Below, piece after piece: positions 34,157 to 46,028 of a stretch of DNA of 64,000 nucleotides (position 1 is the first letter of the stretch; each line of letters opens with the position of its first letter). Under the pieces are notes generated by a model, which saw only the letters and a program-made list of their open reading frames with translations, did no database searches and had not been told where the DNA came from. Source of the stretch: Panaeolus papilionaceus (taxonomy: Eukaryota > Basidiomycota > Agaricomycetes > Agaricales); assembly GCA_015501605.1 (NCBI GenBank), contig JADNRZ010000018.1, positions 124,001-188,000 on the forward strand, written 5' to 3'. Both the position numbers and the translations under genes were made by a program.

Positions 34157-36803
34157 TTGTTTGAGCCTTTGGTATGGGTAGCTGTTGGATGTGGTAGATG
34201 GCGTTGGGTCTGCGTTTAGCTAGAACTGTGTCGAAGGCAGTTCAGCTTTATTGCTAGGTGGAAAGAATAAGAGACAGGATGACTTCAATATAACTGAGTC
34301 GAACTTACTGCGGTACTTATAAGACTGTGTGAGGTTACGAGAAAGGAGAAATAAAGGCAGTCGGCGCGGCGGTGTAGGTTTAATTTATAGAGATCTGAGG
34401 AGGCGCGGGGCGGAAACCACGGGGCTAACCTTGAAACTCTAGATTATTGATTCCCAGTCTTCCAGGCTCTTTCCAGTACCGCCACGCCAATCCTCTTGAC
34501 CCTTCTTATAAGATTTTCTTTATCCACACCCTTATCCATTATTTTCCGCTTACATTGTTACAGTATGATCTGACATCGGTCTATCATTTCGTCTCTCGCG
34601 ACTCCTCTGTATCTTTAGCACTCACTCAATTGTGTTTTCCGGGGATGCCACACCACCGGTCACCACTGCTTCCAAACAGTATTCTCTTCGGTGCACCACC
34701 CTTACACTTGACAGGTTTAATGTTATTTTCCAGTTCCTTATGCTTTGTATTTAAACAATTACTAATTAAATGATCTCCTCTTAACCTTGTACTCCATTAT
34801 TGTTTTCCCATCGCTATGGGAAGATGGATATAAGGAAACTGGACAACGAACAGTTGATGCCTACGAGTAAAAAGACATTCGTTACAATACCTCGAGAACT
34901 GCAAAGCGCTCGAAGGCACCCTCAGACCATTCTCGCCCTGAGGGGTTTGTGCGGGGAACGACGTTTACCCCTGCATCGATGTATGTGCAAGGTTGGTGGG
35001 ATGACGTGAATTATCACAAGCTCTCTCAGGCGTCGGAGTCAAGAGTGCACGTTCCCCTCCGACATGTCTTGAAACGGCTCAGCCTCGCTTGAACCCCGTT
35101 ATCTAAATACATCTTCTAATCAGGACACACACGATGCAGTACTGTATACATATCATGATTCCTCTATATCGGCTTCATCTAATTCGGATCCCTTATTTAA
35201 GTTATTGGAGGGGCAGAGGGCATCTGACCTGCTTTCTTTTTCGGACCCTCGGTCGAAGAGATAGATAAGACGCCATCTCAGTGGTCCTCAACACAGCACT
35301 CGATAATCAATCGACGCTTGACTGCCAGCTCAAATGCTTCGATTTGCACTAAAGGCGAATCAGATGTATTTTACTTGTAGTCTACATTGTCATATTTCTT
35401 GGATCTAACGTGACAGTGGTGCGGATAGCGTCGACGTCGAGCTAGTAAACGATAAGAACCAAGCAAGTAATCTATCGAGCACCCGACCAAATACGGCAGT
35501 GCACGTTGGCGTTCCAGCTGCCACACCGGCGTCTGTGATAGGACTTGCCGGGCCCGGAACGTGAGTCAAACCCTAGAATGTATGGTGCAAAATGAAGAGC
35601 ATGTTCGCTTCCTATCAACCTCCACGATTGCAGAAAGACACGAGAGTGGGGCAAGTTCATTCAATCGAGGGTATTTGGATGAACCAATTGCAATAGGTTC
35701 AGGTGGCCGCTGTGAGTCCTTAGTCTCACCAACGTCTCCACGCAAACGAAGCACGAATTTCAGATAGACCCTGAATGTGAATGGGAAAAATTGCATCCAA
35801 TGTGTGTGCAGCTCGCCAATTTTAGCCTGATTCCAGTCGGGATGCAGGTCTGGTGTCGCTACGATTTACTTGACAGGCCCCTCAGATTGTGCATGGTCTG
35901 TCGAGGCAAGTGTTCTGCTCAATGGATATACAATATTCCGTTGCACGCTTCCAGCTACTCTAGAATGGTGCAGCTTTCATAAATACATAAAAAGGAGGCC
36001 AAATCTCCATGAAACCAATTATACAGGCATACACCGAGTATTTATGTGATGTATATGCATGTACAGCTTTAGAATCCGGACATCGTTCCATGTGCTCATT
36101 TATTTCGAGGAGGAAAGATGTTCTGAAGGCTGATATCAGAATATAAGGGTGGATATGCTTAAGCATTCCATCAAAGCAAGGTTCGAGCATACTGGCATTC
36201 GAAGCTACGACGGACTGGTTCGACGAATATTCGAAATGACAAGCTTCCTGCTTCGTATCTTCATAACCTTGGTTTAAAGGTCATCGGGTGTCAGGCATCA
36301 CATCTAATCAGGACACTTTTCTCGCCAGCTATAGTGGATAAAGCAGGGATGCGTATGCACCTGTATAATTGATTATTGAAAACTGACTGTCGTCGTAGTT
36401 AACGTTATCGTCCGCAAGTGAAAAGCCCTAACGTTAACGTGGGCGCTTATAAGTTGTCGAAGCGATGTCAAAAACGACCTACATTGAGGGATTTCTCCCC
36501 GAAACTTGTTTATCCTAGTCTCTAAGCTTCACATAGTATCTGAAACTCTCACATTGCTGAACAAAAACGCATAAAACGGCTGACACGCAGTAGCTAAGGC
36601 CCCGTTTTGACTCGGTGTCCTGACTGTGATGCATTCTGACACGATCACATGTCAGTCAGCTCGTCAGACATATCGCCCTTGGGCCGCTCTTCGTTGGCTT
36701 TGATAATTGGGAAGTATAATTCTACCTTCTTCAATACCCAGGTTCCAAACTCATACGCAGTTCTCAATCCAACAACGTGTCAGACGTCCTCCTAAGTATA
36801 GCC
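34157..36803. other. 2.6 kb region without recognisable gene
   Basis: The left end contains the promoter of the TRAPPC12-like gene. The rest has many short frames on both strands, none longer than about 110 codons and none resembling a known family. No transposon terminal repeats, tRNA or simple repeats stood out. The right end holds the promoter of the FunK1-like gene. Confidence 0.45.
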
Positions 36804-38927
36804 ATGGCGGGGCTCTCAAACACCCTCGAATCTATCAATTTAGAAGACCCACTTTCTGTGTGGACTGAAAGGAGCCTGTTACAATGTGCTACAAGGGAGC
36901 TTGCTGGTAAACCTCGACTAGATATTCCTGCCAATCCTGATTCAACCACATTCATCAGCTTCGCTGACCGACACGTCGCTCGTGAGCATATCCTCCAAAA
37001 TGTGGTACATGTACCATCACTGGTCAATGACCTCAGGAACTTCGCACATGGCGAACTACGTGTCTTTTTGCATAAATTTAATGCAAAAGGGAAAGGTTTA
37101 CGCAGTACTCCTGCTTACGGAGAAAGGAACCGTGAAAACCACAGATCTGACGCAACGCGTGTCTCCGATGCTTACCAGGTCTCTGCAGGTAACATGGCGT
37201 CAGAGTATGCTTCTAAGTTCTGTATTCATCCCAAACATTACGCATGGCATGGAGCATTGAAATTCACCCATCTGCCGACCTCACAGACGTTCATGCAAGA
37301 AACGGACTTGACACTTAGAACTTCCATCCGCAAACCCTTTTCTTTTCAACTACGTCCGGAGATCATTGAAGCCATTGAAGATCCCATTAAAATGAGACTT
37401 GCGCCCTACGGAGAAGCAAATATTGCACTTGCGATATTTCAATTCCTCGCAGAGATTTTTGAAGGTGAATTGATCGTCATTGATTCGCTCAGCAGCACCG
37501 ATTCTGGCTTCCACTGGTCAACAAGTAAGACCACGAATGGACCTTGTCTGCCAAGACAAAGGCAATACCTCTCGCCGGACTCTTCTGATACTTTCTGGTC
37601 CAGCTATCAACATCCAGGGATTCGCGAGCGTAGTCCCCATTTCCATAAAAAACCGCGTGATGGGGGAGCTCAGAAGGTTCACTTACCACCCCGCCCCGGA
37701 AACCGATACAGTATGCGTCGGTCAATTGCGCATCAATTTCTGCAAAGAGTAAGCATGGTATGCTCTCAAACGTTTCTATTGTTGACACTTTATCAGGCGT
37801 GGTCTAGGGCGGTCGAAAATGATGCCACATTCATTGTGTTGAACTGTGGAAGCAAGGAAAGGATTGGCATTAGAGACCGATCTTCCAATACTCTCTTTCT
37901 TTCCGACGTCATCGACCCGTTTCTCCCTGGATACGGAGCGATCCATATCGGTTTGCATGCCGCTATCGTGAAAGATGTCCTGAGTAGACCACCTCCTTTC
38001 CGTGAGACTGCCCATCTTACTCGAAGCCTCATTCCCCGGCCAGTGCATCGAACCAATCTGCATGTATCGTCCGACAACGAGATCCAGACCTTTTCTCAAC
38101 CTGATGTCTTCAATCTGGTAGGTGACAATATATTGCTATCAGAGGACTTAAAACTAACGTCAGTATGTATCCAGGCCATTGCGAGCCTGCCTGTTTTACT
38201 GGTCTCACTATCCTTTGCATTCTACCAATCTGATGCACCGTCTGCATTTCTTCGCGAAGCTGGGTCATGCTACCCTACCGCCTTGGATCAGCAGTTTACT
38301 CAAGCTAAACCCAATAGGGCATATCCACTAAAAGATTGCATCCAATTCGTCGCCTATATCGACCTTGGGGTGTCCCATAAATTTGCCGTCTACCGTGGTA
38401 TTGCAACGGTTCTAACCAGCTCTGGTGAGATTCGCCAACCCGCCATCTTGAAACTCGCCAGAAGCGCAGATGGAAAGAGACGATTGCTCCATGAATACGA
38501 GCTATACAAAGCTCTTTCGAAATTTGGTGTAACAAATGGGGTTTTAGTGGTGCATGGTGTCTTTCAGGATATCGAGAGCGAGCTATTCGCGCTCTTGTTG
38601 CAGGACGGAGGGACCACCCTTTACAAACGGGAACAACTTCGCATTGGTGGTTATGCTCGAGTTCGTTTATTTGTTTCTCTGGCATATTGTCAAATGATTC
38701 TCCCCAGTGAAATGCTAAAAGCCATTGTTATGGGTATAAATGGTGTTCGTATCCGACATAACGACATCAAACCAGATAATATATGCATCAACTCGAACGG
38801 GCAATGGTTCCTAATCGATTTCGACCTTGCTGAGTTTGTTCGATATCCCCAGGAAAAATTATGGGAGGATATACAAACTATCCAGGACATTTTCGATCGT
38901 GTTTTCATACAGGGTGACAACTACTGA
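36804..38927 (+). CDS. FunK1-like fungal protein kinase
   Basis: A single uninterrupted frame of 707 codons from the first in-frame ATG at 36804 to TGA 38925-38927. The family is the FunK1 kinases expanded in multicellular basidiomycetes. N-terminal residues 1-300 are weakly conserved. The kinase-like core is C-terminal: PAILKLARS with a likely ATP-binding lysine, HEYELYKAL (alpha-C Glu), the catalytic loop RHNDIKPDNIC at about residues 650-660, and LIDFDLAE in place of DFG, as in related FunK1 proteins. The catalytic Asp and the metal-binding Asn and Asp are present. Substrates of FunK1 kinases are unknown. The stretch before the catalytic loop (around 38660-38740) is poorly conserved and could hide a small unrecognised intron, but no GT-AG pair keeps the frame. 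A decayed copy of the 3' end lies about 9 kb downstream on the opposite strand. Confidence 0.75.
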   Translation: MAGLSNTLESINLEDPLSVWTERSLLQCATRELAGKPRLDIPANPDSTTFISFADRHVAREHILQNVVHVPSLVNDLRNFAHGELRVFLHKFNAKGKGLRSTPAYGERNRENHRSDATRVSDAYQVSAGNMASEYASKFCIHPKHYAWHGALKFTHLPTSQTFMQETDLTLRTSIRKPFSFQLRPEIIEAIEDPIKMRLAPYGEANIALAIFQFLAEIFEGELIVIDSLSSTDSGFHWSTSKTTNGPCLPRQRQYLSPDSSDTFWSSYQHPGIRERSPHFHKKPRDGGAQKVHLPPRPGNRYSMRRSIAHQFLQRVSMVCSQTFLLLTLYQAWSRAVENDATFIVLNCGSKERIGIRDRSSNTLFLSDVIDPFLPGYGAIHIGLHAAIVKDVLSRPPPFRETAHLTRSLIPRPVHRTNLHVSSDNEIQTFSQPDVFNLVGDNILLSEDLKLTSVCIQAIASLPVLLVSLSFAFYQSDAPSAFLREAGSCYPTALDQQFTQAKPNRAYPLKDCIQFVAYIDLGVSHKFAVYRGIATVLTSSGEIRQPAILKLARSADGKRRLLHEYELYKALSKFGVTNGVLVVHGVFQDIESELFALLLQDGGTTLYKREQLRIGGYARVRLFVSLAYCQMILPSEMLKAIVMGINGVRIRHNDIKPDNICINSNGQWFLIDFDLAEFVRYPQEKLWEDIQTIQDIFDRVFIQGDNY

Positions 38928-39283
38928 TAGACGCAACTCTGGACATCGAACGACAAACCCCGCCCCATATGTGGTGGCTTACTTTCACTACATTATATCT
39001 ATAAACCATGTAGATGTTATCGCTACTAATACAACGTCCTAAACTTCATATTAGTCAAGGTATGATTTCACCGGTGCGTCCTTGAATATCAATGAAACTA
39101 TGATGCATACACCGGCGCTCCCTTCATGACAACTACTTAGACATTGCGCGTTCTTACAAATAAATGAATCAATAGCGACCCCGCTGAAACTCATAAGCAC
39201 TTTTGTGAGGATTACTCTTAGCTACGAAATAAATATCAACTAGAATATTAAAATTGAAACGCGGAATGTTCAGCCCTGGTTTT
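38928..39283. terminator. Convergent 3' region between the FunK1-like and GT90 genes
   Basis: These 356 bp lie between two convergent stop codons and must contain both 3' UTRs. It is AT-rich with AATAAA-like sequences (AAATAAATATC near 39226). No other feature was seen. Confidence 0.4.
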
Positions 39284-41446
39284 CTAGGGTGAATACGTCA
39301 TGGCATCCCTGTCGAGGCTCATGACCCGCACGTACTCAAGGGTTAATCTATGGGAGGAGTTTAATATCTAGAAAAATTTGGCAAATAATAGTTTCTCATA
39401 CCTGAAGAAGTATGCAACCAAATCCTCTTGCCTCCAGAAAGTCTTGCTCCATTCTCGGCCAGCAACCGCGATTTTGCGCGCCAAATCGTCGTGAGCGCCA
39501 TATCCGTTCCCGTCCCCACGGAAGAAAAAGAGTGCGTCATACAAGTCCGACAAATCCAGCTGGACTGGAACGTAGTGAACCCACGGGGCGATACGATCTG
39601 CGTACCTATATCTCAATGGTCAGAAAAAGTTACAAAGTCGGCAAATGACATTCGAGACTTACCACTCTGGATATATGGTCGACTTGAAGACTAGAGCATT
39701 TGAAGTGATGAGCCGTTTAAATCGACCCGACCATCCATTCCCGTCAACCTGGCCATCCAGGTAAGTTTGTCGAAATCGGAAGACTCTTAAAACATTCGAC
39801 TCACATCAATGACATATTTGTATGTCCCCGCCTGCTTGATTGACTGTCTCTCCCGATAGGGGTATATCTCTTTCAAAACGCCGCAGACCTCGGGCTCGCA
39901 ACCATTGACATCTCCTCCAAACGCAATGTCCATCATCGCGACATTGACGAGCGCCTTCTTGTATTCCTTCGGCTTCCCCATTCGTTCCCCGGGTAACGTG
40001 TCTTGTGGCAAAACCTTCACTGTCCCATTCATCTCGTTCGTGTACCTCATCATGAAATCTCGATGCGAATTCTGCCACCGGGCGCGCTTGCTATGCCATA
40101 TCCCCGTATTGGTTCCGCGCCACAACAAGCGCTCATCGTGTCTATCCTCCCATTCTGGATCATCAGAGCGTGGGTATATATCTTCTATCCACGCATACGA
40201 TACCGGAATTCTGATATTGTGATGAATGGTAGTCGAGCATGAGGAGAACTCCGGGACAATCGTTGGTTGGGGTGTCGGTCCCATGTCGTGTGAAAGGAAT
40301 TGGCCATGATGGTGCAGCAACTTCGGATGGAGGCAGGGGTCCATTGCAAGTATGTGATCATAGATAAAAGTCTTGTTGGGAGATGGTGGCGGCGGGTTAT
40401 CAAGGTCGATGGGTTTTAGTCTCGCTGGAGACCTTGGTTGGCACGCTGACACCCAACCGAGTTGATGAATGCGCGGTAAATCACTGATTTTAAGAGCTAA
40501 AACCGACGTCAACTAAATGCGCTCATTATCACGTCTTTAGCCCTGCTTACTTGTCTTCTTTGCGGCGGCTGCTAGTACAGCCGCCTTTACGTTATAGTCC
40601 GACAGTCGATTGGGCCCGTCGTGCGGCGAGAGCGTCATTCGAAACGGTGGTAGGTGGTCGGCCACCTCATTGAGCATCTCGATGACCCGGTGCGAACCAA
40701 CGATGAGTTGGTCATAGCGCCCTTCGCGAAACGCCCAAGTGAGAACCTCGACAGCGCTTCCAAGCTCCTTCCCGACGGTATAGGTGTCTTCCTTGGTCTC
40801 GTTTTCTTCGTGTATTTTGGCGAGATCCGATGGATCCAGTCCCCAGAATGGCTCGATGTCGTGAAAGATTTGGTCATATTCGTCAGGGAGCTGAACGTCA
40901 TGTTTCTGCACGTATGACCACCTGATTGGCGTCTTGTTAGTAACCTAAAGACGACCTCCGTCAAAGTAGAGAAGTAACGCACCAGGCGTCGAAACCCTTC
41001 GGAGGCAGCCGATTGTATCGCCTAGTGTATTCCTTCACCGCCTCCTCCAGCGTACGGCTCGCCTTTTTCAATTTTCGTCCCCATTCCCTCTCCCCGCGTG
41101 CAATTAGCTCGTAGATTGGGTGCGGACCACCCTCACTCACTTCCAAGAGCCCATCAGAGCGATAGTTGTGCTTTTTGATGACGCCATCATCCCCCTCCGC
41201 CTGGAATCCGCCTTTGCCTACGTGCGACGAATACTTGCCTCGATGTCGAGCTGCAAATGGGAGCTGATAATTCGATAAATTAGGGAATAGGAGGCTGGGA
41301 TAGAAAAGGGAATTGGGGATTCCATCCTCAGTTTCCGAGCCTCTCTGCGTGATTAGACCTGGGAAACTCAGCAGAAGAATAGAGATAAGGGCTAGGAAGA
41401 TGATGAAGCGGAATGAGCGACGAAGTGTCCTAGCATAGAAAACCAT
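39284..41446 (-). CDS. GT90 CAP10-type glycosyltransferase (type II membrane protein)
   Basis: Exons from 41446 down: 41446-40983, 40921-40551, 40496-39805, 39748-39663, 39605-39402, 39347-39284; 626 residues. A short basic N-terminus and one hydrophobic segment ([19 protein letters not shown], about residues 14-32) make it a type II Golgi protein. The catalytic region carries the CAP10/LPS-modifying family blocks: [65 protein letters not shown] and [11 protein letters not shown]. Cryptococcal relatives (Cap10, the xylosyltransferase Cxt1) transfer sugars, xylose in Cxt1, onto glycans. The acceptor of this protein is unknown. The short last exon supplies the family end TLEYVRVMS. All junctions are canonical. 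Confidence 0.88.
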
Positions 41447-42376
41447 GGTGGTTGGGAGGAAAGCCTGGACCAGTGGCGGTTGGCGGGAGACTCGTCATGC
41501 ATAACTCGCATAATCCGTGCATGAATGGCGGATGTGCATAACATGCTTTAAGATCATTGATCTGTGTATGTAGACGATGCACAAATCCAGAGATATCTTC
41601 CTCAGCTCTGAAAAACAATGCATATACTGAAAAACCCGACTACTAATATAGTCGATACAACACTAAATGAGAGAACTCATGAGGAAAGAACAGGAACGAC
41701 GCGTATTGAGATGACGAGAGATTATCGAAAGAAGGGAGAAAGAAAGTCTAAGGAGCAAAGAAAGAGAGGGTGTGCGTATATATATAAATGTGCTCATGTG
41801 AAGGGTGGAATCTGGAGGGTGATCGTACTATGTATCCTTAGATATGTTTACAAAGTTTATGCTAACAGAACTCAACTGTGCGGTTAAGTTTGGGCACTCA
41901 CCAACCACGGAACTGTCCTGGCGTTGGAGGCCTTCGTTTTTCAAGTTAATACAATCAAATCAATATATTCATCGAGCACAAGTCAGATAAGGACAGAATA
42001 CAACATCCCTGTACATAAGGATGGAAAAACAAAGGCAAGGAAAAGATCGGCATAGGTAAGTTTAGATACGATAGATAGATAGATATAAGTGTCAATGAGA
42101 TGATGGGGGAGAGGGAGGTACAAAACCTCCTTATCGGTAGAACAGGGGCACGATGAATCATAGGAAACACCAAGCGCTTGTATGTACGGACCAAAGATAT
42201 GTATGAGGCCTTGTACGTTGAAAATGTCTGTGAAAGGCGAATCGCATAGGGAGACAAAAGGCGGAAGCAAACAAAGTTTAATCTTGCACGAACCACACAT
42301 CCCCCCCTGCAGGAGCCAGAGCGTTACTAAAACTCATATCTTTGTGCTAGCACAACGCCAAACTGTCACTCTTTCT
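41447..42376. other. Intergenic region upstream of the GT90 gene
   Basis: This 0.9 kb stretch holds the GT90 promoter and the 3' region of the zinc-finger gene. A TATATATAAA run lies at about 41778-41787 and a short GATA repeat at about 42067-42082. Small reverse frames (41955-42300) have no family resemblance. Confidence 0.45.
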
Positions 42377-44512
42377 TTACGTCAAGCTATCCTTGAAACC
42401 CCTCACAAACGACTGGAATGGTAACGCGAGCCATGCCAACGCTTTAGCGGGGAGATCCATGTGCGCCAGCTTCCTCCTAATCGAAGGGCGTTCGTCCGTG
42501 TCAATCTTCTTCTCATTCGTCGTGGCTTCACCAGAGGCTTCTTGTGATGCTTCAAATTCATCTCTCGACCTCTTCAGACTGGCCGGCTCGGTTGAGAGCG
42601 TGGGTGAAGCCAGGAGTGGGCTTACTTTGGCAGATGCGGGACCTGGGGTGCTGGCTACGAGTGTACCAGAGGAAGAGGTAGACGGCGGTGGTCGAGAGAA
42701 GCGAGAAGCAAAGGCTGGGGAGTTGATGCTTTCACCTCGAGACAAGGGTGGTGCCCTGAGTGACAACTGAATGAGATTGTGTTGAGGGTAAAGGGGGATG
42801 TCCGGCTTACTTCGTACAACCCGCTTTGTGCTCATTCCATCGAGTGAGGTTAAAGTCACCCTCGCCTTCTAACGCTACGCAAACGCCACATAGTGCGCAC
42901 TCAACGCTCTTAGGCGTGAACGATTTGGCCTGGGCATCATTGACGATTAGGAGCTTGCGCTTGGCGGTAGCGACGCGGTTGCTTGGCCTGCGTGGAGGGG
43001 TACGCAATTAATATACGTAGCGACCAACTAGATATAAACAGGACTTACACGGCGTCCGTACACTTGAGTTTATGGGCGATCCAGTTTTTACTGGCATAAG
43101 TTTGAGTCGGAGATAAATCGACCCATTTCTGACACTTAGCACAGCAAACTTTGTGCTGCTCGACCTTTTCAATCTGCTTGTCGTTCTCCAAAAATTCCTT
43201 GCGCTGTTCTTCGGTCAAACGAGGATGAGGTTTAGAGGGTGCTGGAGTAGCAAACATTGCAGCTGGGATGATTGGAGACGAATTAGGATTGGGAGTGCTT
43301 GCGTCGGCAGATGGCGTCGGCTTTGCAGCAGGAGTAGCTCTTTATCGAAACAAGCACAGTAAGTTGCCTGATGCACACGTAGGTAAATAATAAAACATAC
43401 GGAACGTTCTGAGCTGGCCTTTGGTCGCATCTTGACCTATGAATTTCCCAAGGGCGGACAGCATACGTCTGCTTCTTGCCTAGATTGACTGATTTGCCGC
43501 ATCGCAAGCATTGAACTGCATGGGGCTCCGTGGTACCGCATTCCGGTTGGTTCTTGAAGTATTCAATCCGCTCGCCCTCGTTGCGGCGGATCTTGGTAGT
43601 GTTAGTAACATTACTGATGACAGAGTCGGCAACAGAAACGTTGTCGTCGTTGTCATGGTCATCTGCTGCGATTGATTTACTGGGATGATTGGCAAAATAA
43701 GAATCGATAGGATAGTTCAAGGTTAAAAGACTAACGCTCTGGATTTAGGCTTCTTGGCCACAGAGCGACGGGAGGCGACAGACTCTGGCTTCTTGTTCTC
43801 ATTGACTGGGGAGGCATTGGCGGCTTGTTGGAGGGCTTGCTTCAATGAAGCTGCCGATGATGTCGAGCGGACGTGGCCAGATTTCTTCTCTTTTGTGGCC
43901 TTGACTGGTTCTTCAGAGTCATGACGGGCGCGTTTGGGGGATGGACCAGGAAGACTGTTGGCGATTGAATGTCGATTAGAAATTGACTCTCGTGTGTAAA
44001 GCAATGAACGATACTTGCTTTCCTTCGACCTGCTTTGGACCCTTGCTCGCAGGGGTCTGTGAATTCATAGAAGGTATGAGTATCACGCGAAGAGAGATCA
44101 AGACGCGTCGCGTCAAGACAGAATTGGACAAAACAAACCTTGGCACGGGACTTCTTGGATACTTTGGGGCTCTTTGGGCTGGCGGTTGCCTTGATAGGCG
44201 AGGCTGGTGCTGAGGATGTGGGATCCATGCTGGCAATGGAACTGGGAAGATGGTAAAAAATGCGTAACTGAGATCAGGATGTTGTGGTGGTTGGTATAAT
44301 ATAAACGTACTCGGCGCGTTTACGCTGAAAATATGGTAATAATATTCTTTAGTTAAGCGAGAAAGGATAAAAGGGCAGGAACATACCTTTTTGCGGTCCA
44401 AATAGGTAACCAATCTATGGAACAATGGTTGTTATCGAGCCCAAATAAAAAATTGGATCATAAAGAATATTTCATACCTTTCACCACCCGACAACGAATT
44501 ATTTGCCTCCAT
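42377..44512 (-). CDS. Nuclear protein with three C2HC-like zinc-binding modules, function unknown
   Basis: Ten exons from 44512 down: 44512-44478, 44414-44387, 44324-44311, 44241-44139, 44056-44019, 43954-43736, 43679-43401, 43339-43049, 42987-42811, 42755-42377; 490 residues. The N-terminus is Ser/Lys/Pro-rich with nuclear-localisation-like clusters (LDRKKRKRA, PKRARHD). Three modules follow, one per exon, each with the exact spacing C-x2-C-x16-W-x2-H-x3-C (at about 43510-43425, 43144-43060 and 42898-42816). The four Cys/His would bind zinc; the Trp is invariant. The C-terminal 125 residues are Ser/Pro-rich. A DNA- or chromatin-binding role is plausible but is inference. The exon 5/6 junction is the weakest point: only a GC donor at 44018 or a poor GT donor keeps the frame, changing two or three residues. 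Confidence 0.7.
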
Positions 44513-45139
44513 TGTTGGCCCTTTTTGACAGTTTTAAATCGGTTACTTGGTCGACAGGAACAATGTAGAAATGATACGAGAAAAGTAAGGACAGTATAGA
44601 TTAAATATACAGAAAATCGAGCAAAAATGAAGACGACAAAGAGAAATAAAGAGTGTAATGATTTTCTCTGAAGAAAATCGACGAAACCTGTAGACTGGTT
44701 GAGAAATTGTTGTCTGTCCGCAATGACTTCGAGGCAGACAGACGACAAGCTTGGAGACAGCTCAATCTAATTCCCATAACTCTGTTGACTTATGTAATAC
44801 AAACAACGCGTAAACAAATTATTTCAAACGCGTGACTACATTGTATTAAACAATTGTTACATATAACCCTGTTGTCATTATCCTACATACATCCTGCCTA
44901 CAACTACACCCTCGCAATACTACTCGGAGGGGATTTTAGATTACTCCAATCCATCCGAAACGGATCTGTATCCGTCACTGGAGATCATTATTTACTGGTC
45001 GTTCGTCAATATCACAGGGTATCTCAAGCAAGGCAGTCATAAAACTTTGGTAATAGCCGTGGATGCCTGCCATCGTGCGCCATACGCAGCCTGGAATGGG
45101 TTGTTTCAGTGATCTAATTGTCAATTTGTGCGTCGTTAT
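44513..45139. other. Intergenic region
   Basis: This 0.6 kb holds the promoter of the zinc-module gene and the 3' region of the next reverse gene. It is AT-rich with no recognised element, repeat or RNA gene. Confidence 0.4.
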
Positions 45140-46028
45140 TTATGCTGCATTCTGCTGATATGGTGGAGGAATATCTTCTCCGACGCCAGGCCTTTCTAGG
45201 ACGACCTCCAGAGGTGCAGTGTTTTGCGACATGCGAGAGTTGTGTTCGGCACGAGATACCGACGTGTGATCAGAAGTGGGCAAACTAATACCACCAGGTG
45301 ATATTGGGGTGTTCATAATGGTGGAGCTCATGCTTGTAGAGGTGTGTTTACTGTCGGCAGTCCACATGCTTGCGCTTCGAGCCAAACTCTGCGTTTCTGC
45401 GTCAGCTCCGTTGTGCGCAATTAGCACAGAGTCAATTCCGTATCCTGCTGTCTTCTTCGGCCAGGGTGGAGCCGATGAACTTGTCAGCGTTGTCGCACTG
45501 ACGATCTCTTCAGCGGGATTATACGCATATGGTGTTACTAATGGGTTTGGTAACCATATCAGTATCCATTTTGAGCGCTAGCGAGTGACGCTTGAACTTA
45601 CCACCTATATTTCTCCTTGGTGTTGTGGCTGCTTCCAAATCGGTGCTACGAACTGGACTACTAGGCACCTTTTCTTCGAGCCTTTGCCTCTTCCGTCTTC
45701 GAACCCAAACGATACCACGCCAGGCTAATAGCACGGCCAATAAAATCAGCGCTCCGATAACCCCTCCCACGATCGGTCCAATGATCGAGGACTTGTGGCT
45801 CTGTTGAGACTGTGGGTCACTCGCAGGTAGGTTTGTCTGTATTGATGTATCCCCGCTACTGGATGTTGTGGAGGGCGTCAGAGAGCTCTCACTTGAGGAG
45901 GATCTGTGTGTAGAGCTAGTGGATGACGATCCTGGGCGTCCGCTTGGGAGTCCCGTAGGGAACCAGGGAGGAGGCCCAGTCGGTGTGAACCCGGGGGGAA
46001 ATGGAAAACCGCTTGGGGGACCAGACAT
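45140..46028 (-). CDS. Ser/Thr/Pro-rich single-pass membrane protein (Mid2-like layout)
   Basis: Exons 46028-45602 and 45537-45140, 274 residues. The N-terminal 80 residues are Pro/Gly then Ser/Thr-rich, suited to O-glycosylation. One membrane span (IIGPIVGGVIGALILLAVLL, about residues 82-101) is followed by a basic stop-transfer RRRKRQR and a cytosolic tail with PPPYQQ near the end, a PPxY-type motif. This layout resembles fungal cell-surface sensors and adhesion-like proteins, and many basidiomycete proteins share it. No signal peptide is visible, so the TM itself would act as the signal anchor. The specific function is not known. Confidence 0.7.

Noticed and set aside
36777..36803. Upstream GTG start for the FunK1-like gene
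   Set aside because: The first ATG in frame is at 36804, and nothing upstream is conserved.
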